Of a stretch of DNA of 64,000 nt, positions 9,304 to 17,206 are shown piece after piece. The notes under the pieces were generated by a model, which had not been told where the DNA came from, did no database searches, and saw nothing but the letters and a program-made list of their open reading frames with translations. Made by a program: the position numbers and the translations under genes. This DNA is from CAWBVG01 sp963792175 (lineage in GTDB: Bacteria > Acidobacteriota > Vicinamibacteria > Vicinamibacterales > CAVVIG01), in NCBI GenBank assembly GCA_963792175.1, contig CAWBVG010000047.1, forward strand, positions 1 to 64,000, read 5' to 3'. Position 1 is the stretch's first letter. The number at the start of each line of letters is the position of its first letter.

Positions 9304-9981
9304 GGAGCGCTCATTCTACGATCACGCCGTGCGCGGAGCGGCAGTCTGGTGTTGGAGCCGCTTGACGCGATCGCCAACCCCTCCTACCATCAGCAACCAA
9401 TCGCATCATGGGACGTCTCGGCCTGCCTCAGCTCGTCACCCTCTTCGCCGCCATCCTGAGTCGATCTGGTGGATCTTCACCCGTCGCGGCGGCGTGTCGT
9501 GACTGCGACGCGCCAGGGGACGCCCTGCACGTTGAACGACCGCATGCCGGATTTGTAAGCGCCCGAGCAGGACTGTTCGGCGTTCGTTTGGAGACCCGCG
9601 ATCTCCGCGCCAAACTGGCCGGCGGGTTGGGCAGCCTCTTTGCTCGAGACTCCGGCTGGCACGTGACTGCGAAGAAGAATCGGCGGTCAACATTCTGGGG
9701 GAGATTCTTCGCCGGTCGACCATCTCGAACCTTCATTCTGGACTCGCCGAACACTGCTCGTGTGGTGGTTCTTTCTGCCGTTCTCGGTGGGCCAGACTTC
9801 CTTCGCCGGTTCAACGATATTCGAGCGACGACCGTACGTGACGCCGATCGATCGGAGGCGTTACAGCGACTCTTGGTCGACGCAGCCGTGGAATTGATCG
9901 CCTTGCCGGGCATGCTCGTCGCCATGCTTGGCTATGCGAGCTTCGCGGTGAGGTTGCACAGACGCGCATCGATCTGTGCGC
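9304..9981. other. Unresolved 680-base stretch, possible degraded gene
   Basis: No gene here can be supported with confidence. A plus frame (9408-9998) encodes 196 residues with a hydrophobic C-terminal part (LIALPGMLVAMLGYA) but has no recognisable domain and overlaps the 3' end of the next gene. On the minus strand, a frame interrupted by one stop at 9687-9689 reads more like protein: upstream it has VTYGRRSNIVEPAKEVW, downstream it has AGVSSKEAAQPAGQFGAEI and ends at 9477. A decayed minus-strand gene is the better of the two readings. Confidence 0.25.
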
Positions 9982-11346
9982 TCACGCGCGCTCGCTGAGC
10001 ACGTACGGACCGTCCTGCAGCACCGTCCGCCAGCCGTTGATGCCCCGCGGTTTCCACGCGTTGTGTCCCGCCTCGAGATAGTGGTAGTTGATCGACACGG
10101 CTTGCGCCGGGCCCACCATCGAGTGAATGCGGATATCGCGGCCCGGCACATCGTCGAGCGCATCTTTTTCGACGGGCACCGCCTGCTCGTTGAGACCGTA
10201 GCGGCAGTACATCCACGTCGGCGCATCGATCGGCACGATGTCGATGCCGCGGAACAGCTCTGACGCGCACTGCGCTTCGATCGGACCGGGGACCACGCAA
10301 CGCTGCATCGTCAGGCTGTCGCCGTGGGCGGTGGCGCCGCTGGTGAACATCGCGGCCGCGACGCCGGCCATGAAGAATTCCTCGGGTCGATTCGACCGCC
10401 GCCCTGGCTGATAGGTTTCCGCGGCGCCCATCATCTCGGTGTTGATGCACGCGTCCTTCGTGCCGCGAAAGTCGACGACGATGCCGTCGGGACGCGTCCC
10501 GCCAAAGCCGTTGCGAATCTCGAATCCGTCCTTGCCGACTTTTCGCGGCCAATCGTCGGACCGGAGCGTCTGGTACGCCGTGAACCCGGCCGAGGGCAGG
10601 TACGGCAGCGCGTTGGGATCGTTCGGATTGCACATGCCTCGCGCCATCAACAGCCCCGGCGCCGGCGGCAACGTGATGGTCTCGGGGTTTTCCATGTTCT
10701 GGTACGGCTCGTTCCCGAACGTCAGGATGGCGTGGTCGAATTCTGCGAGCACGGCCGCGAGGCTGTTGATGAACTGCTGCTGCGCGGCGAGCCCCTCGGG
10801 AATGAAGTCGCACACCGCACAGCACTCGAGGCGCATGCCGACACTCCGGGTCAGCACGCACAGCTTGCGCATCCAACCCATGTAATCCGGCACCTGGCGG
10901 AAGTCGAGGCCGGTCACCTTCCAGTTGCAGAACACACGGATGCCGTTGCCCTTGATCGAGTTGATCCACGCCAGGTAGGTACGCAGCTGCGGCTCGCCGC
11001 CGGTGATGAGCAGGCGCAGCGCGTCGAATCCGGTCGCCATCTTCCACTTCCACGGTCCGGCATCGTCGAACAGGCGGGGCCCGTTGCTCCGCAGGCGTCC
11101 GCGAATCGGCGGGCCCGGCTTCGGGTCGTGCCGCTCGTGCCACTGCGGCAGATCGCGCAGGTGAGCGCGCATGTCTTCGACCGTCTTGCCCTCGAGAGCC
11201 ATCACTATCAGCGTGGCCGCGAGCGGATCCCTGGCGTTCTCCAGGTCCGGCGCCTGGCCGAGCTCTTCCCGCACGACCGCGATGACCGTGCCGAGATACA
11301 TCTGCAGGTTCTTGACGGTCAGATCGATCGGAATCGTCGTCGGCAT
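9982..11346 (-). CDS. Hypothetical TIM-barrel-like protein (glycosidase-like)
   Basis: A 454-residue protein without a signal peptide. The middle part alternates helices and strands in a way that suggests a beta/alpha barrel: LAWINSIKGNGIRVFCNWK, MRLECCAVCDF, then FDHAILTFGNEPYQN. The FGNEP segment resembles the N-E-P motif that carries the acid/base Glu in clan A glycoside hydrolases. The family cannot be named, and no second catalytic Glu is obvious. The C-terminal part (WMYCRYGLNEQ, ISINYHYLEAGHN-like) may be a separate beta domain. The start at 11346 is the first ATG in frame. The gene is flanked by exported and PEP-CTERM genes on the same strand but is not clearly in an operon. Confidence 0.6.
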   Translation of the reverse strand: MPTTIPIDLTVKNLQMYLGTVIAVVREELGQAPDLENARDPLAATLIVMALEGKTVEDMRAHLRDLPQWHERHDPKPGPPIRGRLRSNGPRLFDDAGPWKWKMATGFDALRLLITGGEPQLRTYLAWINSIKGNGIRVFCNWKVTGLDFRQVPDYMGWMRKLCVLTRSVGMRLECCAVCDFIPEGLAAQQQFINSLAAVLAEFDHAILTFGNEPYQNMENPETITLPPAPGLLMARGMCNPNDPNALPYLPSAGFTAYQTLRSDDWPRKVGKDGFEIRNGFGGTRPDGIVVDFRGTKDACINTEMMGAAETYQPGRRSNRPEEFFMAGVAAAMFTSGATAHGDSLTMQRCVVPGPIEAQCASELFRGIDIVPIDAPTWMYCRYGLNEQAVPVEKDALDDVPGRDIRIHSMVGPAQAVSINYHYLEAGHNAWKPRGINGWRTVLQDGPYVLSERA

Positions 11347-11487
11347 TGGCGTATGCCCTCGCGGTGTGAGTGTAGCAAGGGTTGCCGGCTGGCTTCGCAG
11401 GTTTGATGGAAGGGTTCGCGGGAGGAGAGCTCCCGGGGCACCCTCTTGAAGCGAGGATGCCCCGGTTACGGCTGCGCGATGGGGGCT

Positions 11488-12178
11488 CTAGCAGCGGCGG
11501 CGGACGCGACGACGAACCGCTCCGAACAATCCGGCTCCGACCAGCACGATCGTCGCCGGCTCGGGAACGTTGGTCGCCGTGACGTCGAGGCTGCCGACGT
11601 TGTTCAACCAATCGTAGCCGTCCATCGTGCCCAGGAACAGGCGCGTGGCACCAGCCGGCACGATGAAGACCTGCAACGTCGTGAAGTCGTTGCGAAGTCC
11701 GTCACCGATGAAGAACGGCTGCTTCAGCAGCGGGCTGAGCGACGCGAAGTCGCGCAGGGCCGGGGTGCTGAAGTCGAGCCCTGCCGGAGCGGCGCTCGAA
11801 TCGGGCTGCGCCGGACCCAGGAAGACGCCGATCAACGCATCGATCGGAGCAACGACATTGGCGATCCCGTTCTCGGCGCCAACGGCATGCCCCCACGGCG
11901 GCTCCAGGAAATCGCCTTCGGCTCCGGCAAGGCCACATCCGCCGCCGTCGCAATGATCGGTCGTCCCGCTGGACGTGAACACGAGATGATCGCCCGGCGG
12001 CGAACGACAGTGCGACTTCAACTGGCGATTGGCCGGGCGCGATGTCGAAGAATGCGGCCGTCGATCCGTCGGGCATCCCTGCGAGCCACGGGTTCGATGT
12101 GCCGGGGACAATCGTTGAGGCACTCGCGCTCGCGGTCAGTCCCAGCGCAAGCGTCGCGGCGACCAGAATTCGAACCAT
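11488..12178 (-). CDS. PEP-CTERM protein (frameshifted)
   Basis: One gene in two frames. The start at 12178 has AGGAGG at ideal spacing and gives a signal peptide (MVRILVAATLALGLTASASA). The first frame runs through TSNPWLAGMPDGSTAAFFDI to SFAAG. The second frame continues GDHLVFTSSGTTDHCDGG and goes to the end, which is the sorting signal NVPEPATIVLVGAGLFG with an Arg-rich tail. Removing one base in the GGGCGATC run near 12000 joins FAAG to DHLVF without any gap. About 230 residues in total. The body has a DHCDGGGC segment that could bind a metal. Like the gene at 7037, it depends on an exosortase encoded elsewhere. Confidence 0.8.
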
Positions 12179-12437
12179 CCCTGCGTCCTCCTCACGAAAA
12201 CGTTTCGAGTGGAGGTTGAGCAATCGACAGGCCATGCGACGGCGATTCATTCAACGCCGCAGGACTGTAATTCGTGACGCAGAGGCACTTGCATCCCGCG
12301 AAAATCATTGGACATTCGCCGCGGGTGCCGCCGGTGTCACGGCGAAAGCCGGTCCACGTGCAGCGCTGTGCATAACATCGGAGCCGGAGACTTAACCCTC
12401 GCAGTCGCCTCGGCGCCGACCTTCCCATCACCCGATA

Positions 12438-13187
12438 ATGGTGGCGTTGTGGGAATCACCTAGCGTGAGTTCCTCGTACGCCGCCGATCTCGAGCTCGCG
12501 CGGCAATGCGCGGCCGGAGACGAGCAGGCGTGGGACCGCTTCGTCCTCGAGTACCGGCCGATCCTCTACCGCGCCGCCGACGCGCTCGACCCCTCGGGCA
12601 ACGCGCGCGATCTCGCCGATTCCTTGTACGCGGATCTCTACAGCAAGTCGCTCTTCCGCTACTTTCAAGGCCGCAGCAGCTTGGCGACGTGGCTGCGTGC
12701 GGTGCTCTCGCAGCGATACGTCGATCGCATCCGCGCGAACCGGCGGATGGAGTCGCTCCCCGACGAGGAGCGCACGATCGAGCGGGCTGACGTCCGTCAC
12801 TACGAGTCGCCGCGCGATCCGACGCCTGATCCCGATCGCGGCCGTCACCTGGGTCTCCTGCAAGACGCGCTCAACCAGGCGGTGACGACGCTCGACCCGA
12901 AGGATCGGCTGCGCCTCGGCTGCTACTACGCGCAGGGGCTGACGCTCGCGGAAACCGGCCGAATCCTGCGTGAACACGAAGCGACGGTGTCTCGACAACT
13001 CGCGCGAACGCGGCAGGCGATTCGAGGCGACGTCGAGCGCCGGCTTCGCGACGAGGCAGGTTTGAGCGACGCGCAGATTTCGGAGTGCTTCGCCGCGGTA
13101 TCTGCCGATGCCGGCCCGATCGACCTCGACCGGATGTTGGCCATGCCGGCCGACCGCAAGAAAACCGCGCCCGATCGTTCAAGATAA
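12438..13187 (+). CDS. ECF-type RNA polymerase sigma factor
   Basis: A 249-residue sigma-70 family protein. Region 2 is AAGDEQAWDRFVLEYRPILYR with the following WLRAVLSQRYVDRIR. Region 4 is LDPKDRLRLGCYYAQGLT followed by the helix-turn-helix AETGRILREHEATVSRQL. The C-terminal extension of about 50 residues after region 4 is unusual for a minimal ECF and may contact the partner. The gene lies 10 bases upstream of a zinc-finger/YCF48 anti-sigma gene, so it probably controls a regulon under that protein's signal. The start could be this ATG or the GTG a few codons on. Confidence 0.88.
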   Translation: MVALWESPSVSSSYAADLELARQCAAGDEQAWDRFVLEYRPILYRAADALDPSGNARDLADSLYADLYSKSLFRYFQGRSSLATWLRAVLSQRYVDRIRANRRMESLPDEERTIERADVRHYESPRDPTPDPDRGRHLGLLQDALNQAVTTLDPKDRLRLGCYYAQGLTLAETGRILREHEATVSRQLARTRQAIRGDVERRLRDEAGLSDAQISECFAAVSADAGPIDLDRMLAMPADRKKTAPDRSR

Positions 13188-13197
13188 TGAGGCTGAT

Positions 13198-14330
13198 GTG
13201 ACGACTCAAAAGCCCGACCGTGACGCGACGATCGATCGGCTGCTTGCCGGTCGAGCCACGCGTAGCCAGGGCCCTTCCACGGACGCCTGCCTCGACGCAG
13301 ACACGCTCGCCGCGTGGGCTGACGGCGCGCTCGATGCGGGCGCGCTCGCAACAGCCGAAGCGCACGCAGCCGACTGCGCGCGGTGTCAGGCGATGTTGGC
13401 CGCGATGGCGAGGACGACGCCGCTCGCCCCGGCCCAGGTCGCGGCGTCATGGTGGAAGCCGGCCTTCCGTTGGCTCGTGCCGCTGACCGCCGCTGCCGCC
13501 GCCGTGCTCATCTGGACAATCGTCCCGTCGCGCGACGGGCGGGTCACCGTGCATCAGGTCAGCGAGAGCGCCGACGCGACTGCTCCGCCGTCTGTCGCGA
13601 CGCCGTCTTCCCGGGAAGCTGCGGCGGTCGCCGTCGTGCCGCCCACGTCGGCCGTCACGCCAACGCCGCGACGCGAGCCGCAGACATTGGCGGAGGCGAA
13701 GGAGGTCGAGTTGTCAGAAGCGCCGACCTGTCCCGCCGAAGCGCTGCAGAGAGCGCGAAGGCGCGAAGGCGGAAGGCGCGAAGCAGACGCGACGAAGGCG
13801 CGAAGGCGGAAGGCGCGAAGGCGGAGAACGACAAGAAGAGTCCCGCGGCGGACGCGAGTGTTCTTGCCGAGGCGTCAGCGCGAACCGACAGGTCGCGAAC
13901 GGCTGCCGAGAACGCGGCGGCCGCGCCCGCGGCTCCTGCGCAGCCGATGGCGAAAACGTTCTCGTTCGGCGCTCCCGAGACGGTCATCGTGTCTTCCAAT
14001 CCAGCGAGCCGGTGGAGAATTCTTCAGGGCGGACAGGTGCAGCGCTCGGCGGACGGCGGCGCGACCTGGCAGACGCAGACGACCGGTGTCAGCGACACGC
14101 TGTCGGGAGGCTCGTCGCCCTCGCCTTCCGTATGCTGGCTCGTCGGGCCCAGGGGCATCGTGCTGCGGACAACCGATGGCCGCAGCTGGACACGCATTCC
14201 CTTTCCCGAAGCCGTTCCGCTCACCTCGATCCGCGCCACGGACGACCAGACCGCCACCGTCACCACGGCGGACGGCCGGCAGTTCGTCACGGAGGATGGC
14301 GGGCGCACGTGGGCGCGAAAAGAGTTCTAG
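13198..14330 (+). CDS. Anti-sigma factor with YCF48-like sensor domain (frameshifted)
   Basis: Starts at GTG 13198 after TGAGG. The first frame encodes a putative zinc-finger anti-sigma domain (HAADCARCQAMLA, the H-x3-C-x2-C type) and a membrane segment (WLVPLTAAAAAVLIWTIV), then a Thr/Pro/Ala linker. Within the linker lies a tandem GCGCGAAGG word repeat (13752-13830), across which the frame changes by one base. The second frame runs through a Lys/Ala-rich linker and then two YCF48/BNR-like beta-propeller units (SADGGATWQTQTTG, LRTTDGRSWTRIPFPE, TEDGGRTWARKEF). The expected topology is a cytoplasmic zinc finger holding the sigma factor encoded upstream, one membrane span, and an outside propeller that senses a ligand. 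The final TAG lies inside a GTTCTAGG repeat word. Whether the frameshift is real or an assembly error is not decided, but both parts fit one protein. Confidence 0.72.
13752..13830 (+). repeat. In-gene GCGCGAAGG word repeat
   Basis: About 80 bases built from drifting copies of gcgcgaagg and ggcggaagg, encoding the Lys/Ala/Arg linker of the anti-sigma gene. The reading frame changes within this block, so copy number or length differs from the ancestral state, or the block was misassembled. It resembles the intergenic word repeats described elsewhere but has no inverted right arm. Confidence 0.6.
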
Positions 14331-14375
14331 GGTTCTAGGAGTTCTAGGGTTCTGCAGGGTTCTGAACCCTTTGCA
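14324..14375 (+). repeat. GTTCTAGG word repeat with short inverted arm
   Basis: Four to five drifting copies of gttctagg or gttctgcagg, followed by the inverse gaaccctttgca, so that gcagggttc and gaacccttt can pair. The first word contains the TAG stop codon of the anti-sigma gene. It lies between that gene and the DUF4139 gene and could act as a weak terminator. Confidence 0.6.
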
Positions 14376-14428
14376 AGAAATCCGGGCGGCTCCGTTCAAG
14401 GGACATGACCCCCAAGAAGGAGCCTCAC

Positions 14429-15892
14429 ATGAGATTACGAATCTGGCTTGCGGCGCTGCTGATTGCGGCAGGCGTCCTCGGTTCCCGAACCTCGACGCCG
14501 GTCGCGCACGCCCGCGACAGCGCGCCCGATCAGGGCACATCCTCGCTCGACGATCAGGTCGACCTGGCCGTCACGGTTTACAACTCCGACATCGCGTTGG
14601 TGCGCGACGTGCGCGAGCTGCAGCTGCCACGCGGCGGCTTCGATCTGCGCTTCATGGACATCGCGGCCACCGTGAATCCCGCGACCGTTCACTTCCGCTC
14701 GCTGACCGAGCCATCGCGCGTCAGCGTCCTCGAGCAGAATTACGAGTACGACCTGCTCGAACCGGAGAAGCTGCTGCGCAAGTACGTCGGCCGCGACGTC
14801 ACGCTGGTGCGGCGGCGAGCGGAGAATGGGCAGACGCGCGAAGAAGAAGTGAAGGCGCGTCTCCTCAGCTACAACAATGGACCGGTCTGGCAGATCGGCA
14901 ATGAAATCGTGACCGGCTTGAACGCCGATCACATCAAGTTTCCCGAGCTGCCGGGGAATCTCTTCACGCATCCGACGCTGATCTGGACGCTGGACAACAC
15001 CGGCGCCGGACGCCATCGCGTCGAAGCGTCGTATCTCGCGGGCAAGCTGTCGTGGAACGCGGACTACGTGCTCACGGTCGGCCGCGACGACAAGGCCGCC
15101 GACCTGGACGGCTGGGTCACGCTCGTCAACGGCAGCGGCACCTCGTTCAGGAAGACGAAGCTGCAGCTGGTTGCCGGCGATCTCAATCGCGTCCGCCAGG
15201 TCTTCTCGCGTGCGATGGAGATGAACGCCAAGATGGCCGACGCGGCCGCGGCCGCGCCGATGGCGCAGGAGTCGTTCTCGGATTACCACCTCTACACGCT
15301 CGGGCGAAAGACGACGATCAACAACAGCGAGACCAAGCAATTGAGCATGCTCAACGGCACCGGCGTTCCGGTGCGCAAACGCTACGTCGTCGACGGCCAG
15401 GCGTTCTACTACCGCAACGCGCAACATCCCGGCTCGCCGCTGAAAGACACCGTGCAGGTCTACTACCAGTTCAAGAACGAGGAGCGCGCCGGGCTGGGGA
15501 TGCCGATGCCCGCGGGCGTGGTGCGTGTGTATCAGGCCGACTCCAAGGGCGGGACGCAGTTCGTCGGCGAGGACCGGATCAGTCACACGCCGAAGGACGA
15601 GGAATTGAACCTCAAGATCGGCAACGCGTTCGATGTCGCCTGCGAGCGCAAGCAGACGGACTTCCAGCGGATCGCGTCCGGCGTCTACGAAATCGAGTAT
15701 GAGATCACGCTGCGCAACCACAAGGCGACCGCGATCGCCGTCGAGGTCAACGAGCCGATCGGCGGAACGTGGCGGATGTTGCGGTCGTCACATCAGTGGA
15801 CGAAGACCGACGCGTGGGCGGCGGGATTCAACGTGCCGGTGGCGAGCGATGGCACGGCGGTGCTGACGTATCGCGTGAGGGTGACGTACTGA
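14429..15892 (+). CDS. Exported DUF4139 domain protein
   Basis: A 487-residue exported protein with a signal peptide (MRLRIWLAALLIAAGVLG). The conserved DUF4139 core is seen in LTVYNSD-type (AVTVYNSDIALVRDVREL), WTLDNTGAGRHRVEASYLAGKLSWNADY-like and VTLVNGSGTSFRKTKLQLVAGD-like segments; the last two are the usual beta-barrel core. The function of the family is unknown; members are secreted or periplasmic. The ATG at 14429 is chosen over 14405 because AAGGAG lies 9 bases upstream and a clean signal peptide results. It ends 2 bases from the convergent esterase gene. Confidence 0.85.
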   Translation: MRLRIWLAALLIAAGVLGSRTSTPVAHARDSAPDQGTSSLDDQVDLAVTVYNSDIALVRDVRELQLPRGGFDLRFMDIAATVNPATVHFRSLTEPSRVSVLEQNYEYDLLEPEKLLRKYVGRDVTLVRRRAENGQTREEEVKARLLSYNNGPVWQIGNEIVTGLNADHIKFPELPGNLFTHPTLIWTLDNTGAGRHRVEASYLAGKLSWNADYVLTVGRDDKAADLDGWVTLVNGSGTSFRKTKLQLVAGDLNRVRQVFSRAMEMNAKMADAAAAAPMAQESFSDYHLYTLGRKTTINNSETKQLSMLNGTGVPVRKRYVVDGQAFYYRNAQHPGSPLKDTVQVYYQFKNEERAGLGMPMPAGVVRVYQADSKGGTQFVGEDRISHTPKDEELNLKIGNAFDVACERKQTDFQRIASGVYEIEYEITLRNHKATAIAVEVNEPIGGTWRMLRSSHQWTKTDAWAAGFNVPVASDGTAVLTYRVRVTY

Positions 15893-15894
15893 CC

Positions 15895-17206
15895 TCACGC
15901 ACAAGGGATCACAGAGGGGAACAGAGGACACAAAGGACTAAGCGCAGTTCCGATGCTGACGACGCAGTTTCCTTTGTGTCCATTTGTTGCCTTTGTGTCC
16001 TCGTCTCTTATCAGACGCCCGCCGCGGCCTGGTCCAGGCTGCCGGTATTGTTCGAGCAGCTTGCGATACTCGGGATCCAGCCCGCGCTCGTTGATCCCGG
16101 AGCGTGATCGTGCGCAGCAGCCGCCGCGCCCGCCGTCGATCGGCGGAGTCGGTGTCCGCGTTGGCTTGACGGGCGAGGCGTTGCAGCGCGTCGCGCAGCC
16201 GGCCCAGGCTCTCCATCCGGCGATCCTGATCGCGAAGCGCCGCCTCCAGACTGAAGACGTCACCGACCTGGCGCGCTTCCGCATCGTCCTCCGCCCGTTC
16301 GCGCGACAAGGCGCTCTTGACGTCCTTCTGCTTCGACAGTTCCGCGGCGCGCGCGACGAATCCGGCGACATCGCGAAGTCCGCCGAAGTCGCTCGCGAGC
16401 TCCTGGAGAAGATGGACAGTCGCCGCCGGACTGGTCGATGCGGCAATCTTCTGCTGTCGCCTGGCCAATAGCTGATCGATCAACGGTTCGTCTCGCGGCT
16501 TCGCGCCGCTTTTCATCGCCTGCAGCTCGAGCCACTCGATCGCCTCCATCGCGACCGGTGCCGGCGGCAGCGTATGCCCGCCCTCGAACACGACGACGCG
16601 ATGCGGCGTCGTCAGCGCGCGATCCAGCAGGCGCATCTCGATGTAGTTGAAGTCTTCGGTGCCGGCCGTCCCGAACACCGCGAACGGCAGCGACTTGCGC
16701 GGCTGACTGTCCGGATAACCGGCGCTCGACGCGATCACGCCGGCAATCGCCTTGGTCCCGGCCGCGACGCCCATCGCCACACGCGCGCCGCCGGACAGGC
16801 CGGTCAGATAGAACCGCTTGGGATCGATATTGAAGCGCTGGCCCAGATCGGCCGACATCGCCTGAATACTCGTGGCAGACACCTGCCACGGTCCGTTCCG
16901 CGAGTTGTTCGAGCCGGCGACGATGTAGCCGTACTTCTCCGCCGCGGCCTGATAGGTGTCGACGATGGCGCGGCCGCGGGCCGCGGGATGAAAGCCGACG
17001 AGCAGACTCCACGCCCGATCCGGCGAATAATTGGACGGCAGATAGAGCGCGTAACTCTGCGACGGCTCGGCCGAACACCTGACCTCGTCTACAATCTGCC
17101 CCCGCGGCAGATCCTGCGCCAGCACGAGCGATGCCCGCAGCGAAACGCTCAGCACGACAGCCGCACCAGATTGGAAGGATCGACGCGACATGCCGAAATC
17201 ATACAT
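15895..17206 (-). CDS. Tat-exported alpha/beta hydrolase (frameshifted 3' end)
   Basis: Secreted esterase of the PHB-depolymerase/polyhydroxybutyrate-esterase type fold. The N-terminus MSRRSFQSGAAVVL is a twin-arginine signal. The catalytic Ser sits in GLSGGAR, Asp probably in AGTEDFNY and His in GGHTLPP. After residue 370 the frame breaks. One extra G in CTCCGGGATC near 16100 separates TITLR from INERGLDPEYRKLLEQY, which continues in another frame. That frame then runs through a word-repeat hairpin (15899-16003) and stops at 15895, so the last 35 codons are repeat-derived. Substrate unknown. The start is either 17206 (GAGG upstream) or 17191; both lie over the start of the plus-strand peptidase gene. 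Two bases separate it from the convergent DUF4139 gene. Confidence 0.75.
15899..16003. repeat. ACACAAAGG word-repeat hairpin
   Basis: The left arm (15899-15950) has drifting copies of cacaaaggga, cacagagggg and gacacaaagga. The right arm (15962-16003) has the reverse complement words cctttgtgtcc twice. The arms can pair into a long imperfect hairpin between two convergent genes. The minus-strand esterase reads through it and takes its stop codon just beyond. Confidence 0.75.

Noticed and set aside
9408..9998. A 196-residue plus-strand gene
   Set aside because: It has no recognisable domain, overlaps the 3' end of the minus-strand gene at 9982 and the opposite strand gives a more protein-like reading.
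13752..13830. Phase-variation switch of the anti-sigma gene through the in-gene word repeat
   Set aside because: The frame does change within the repeat, which would fit, but with many other one-base errors in the window an assembly error is more likely; kept only as a remark.
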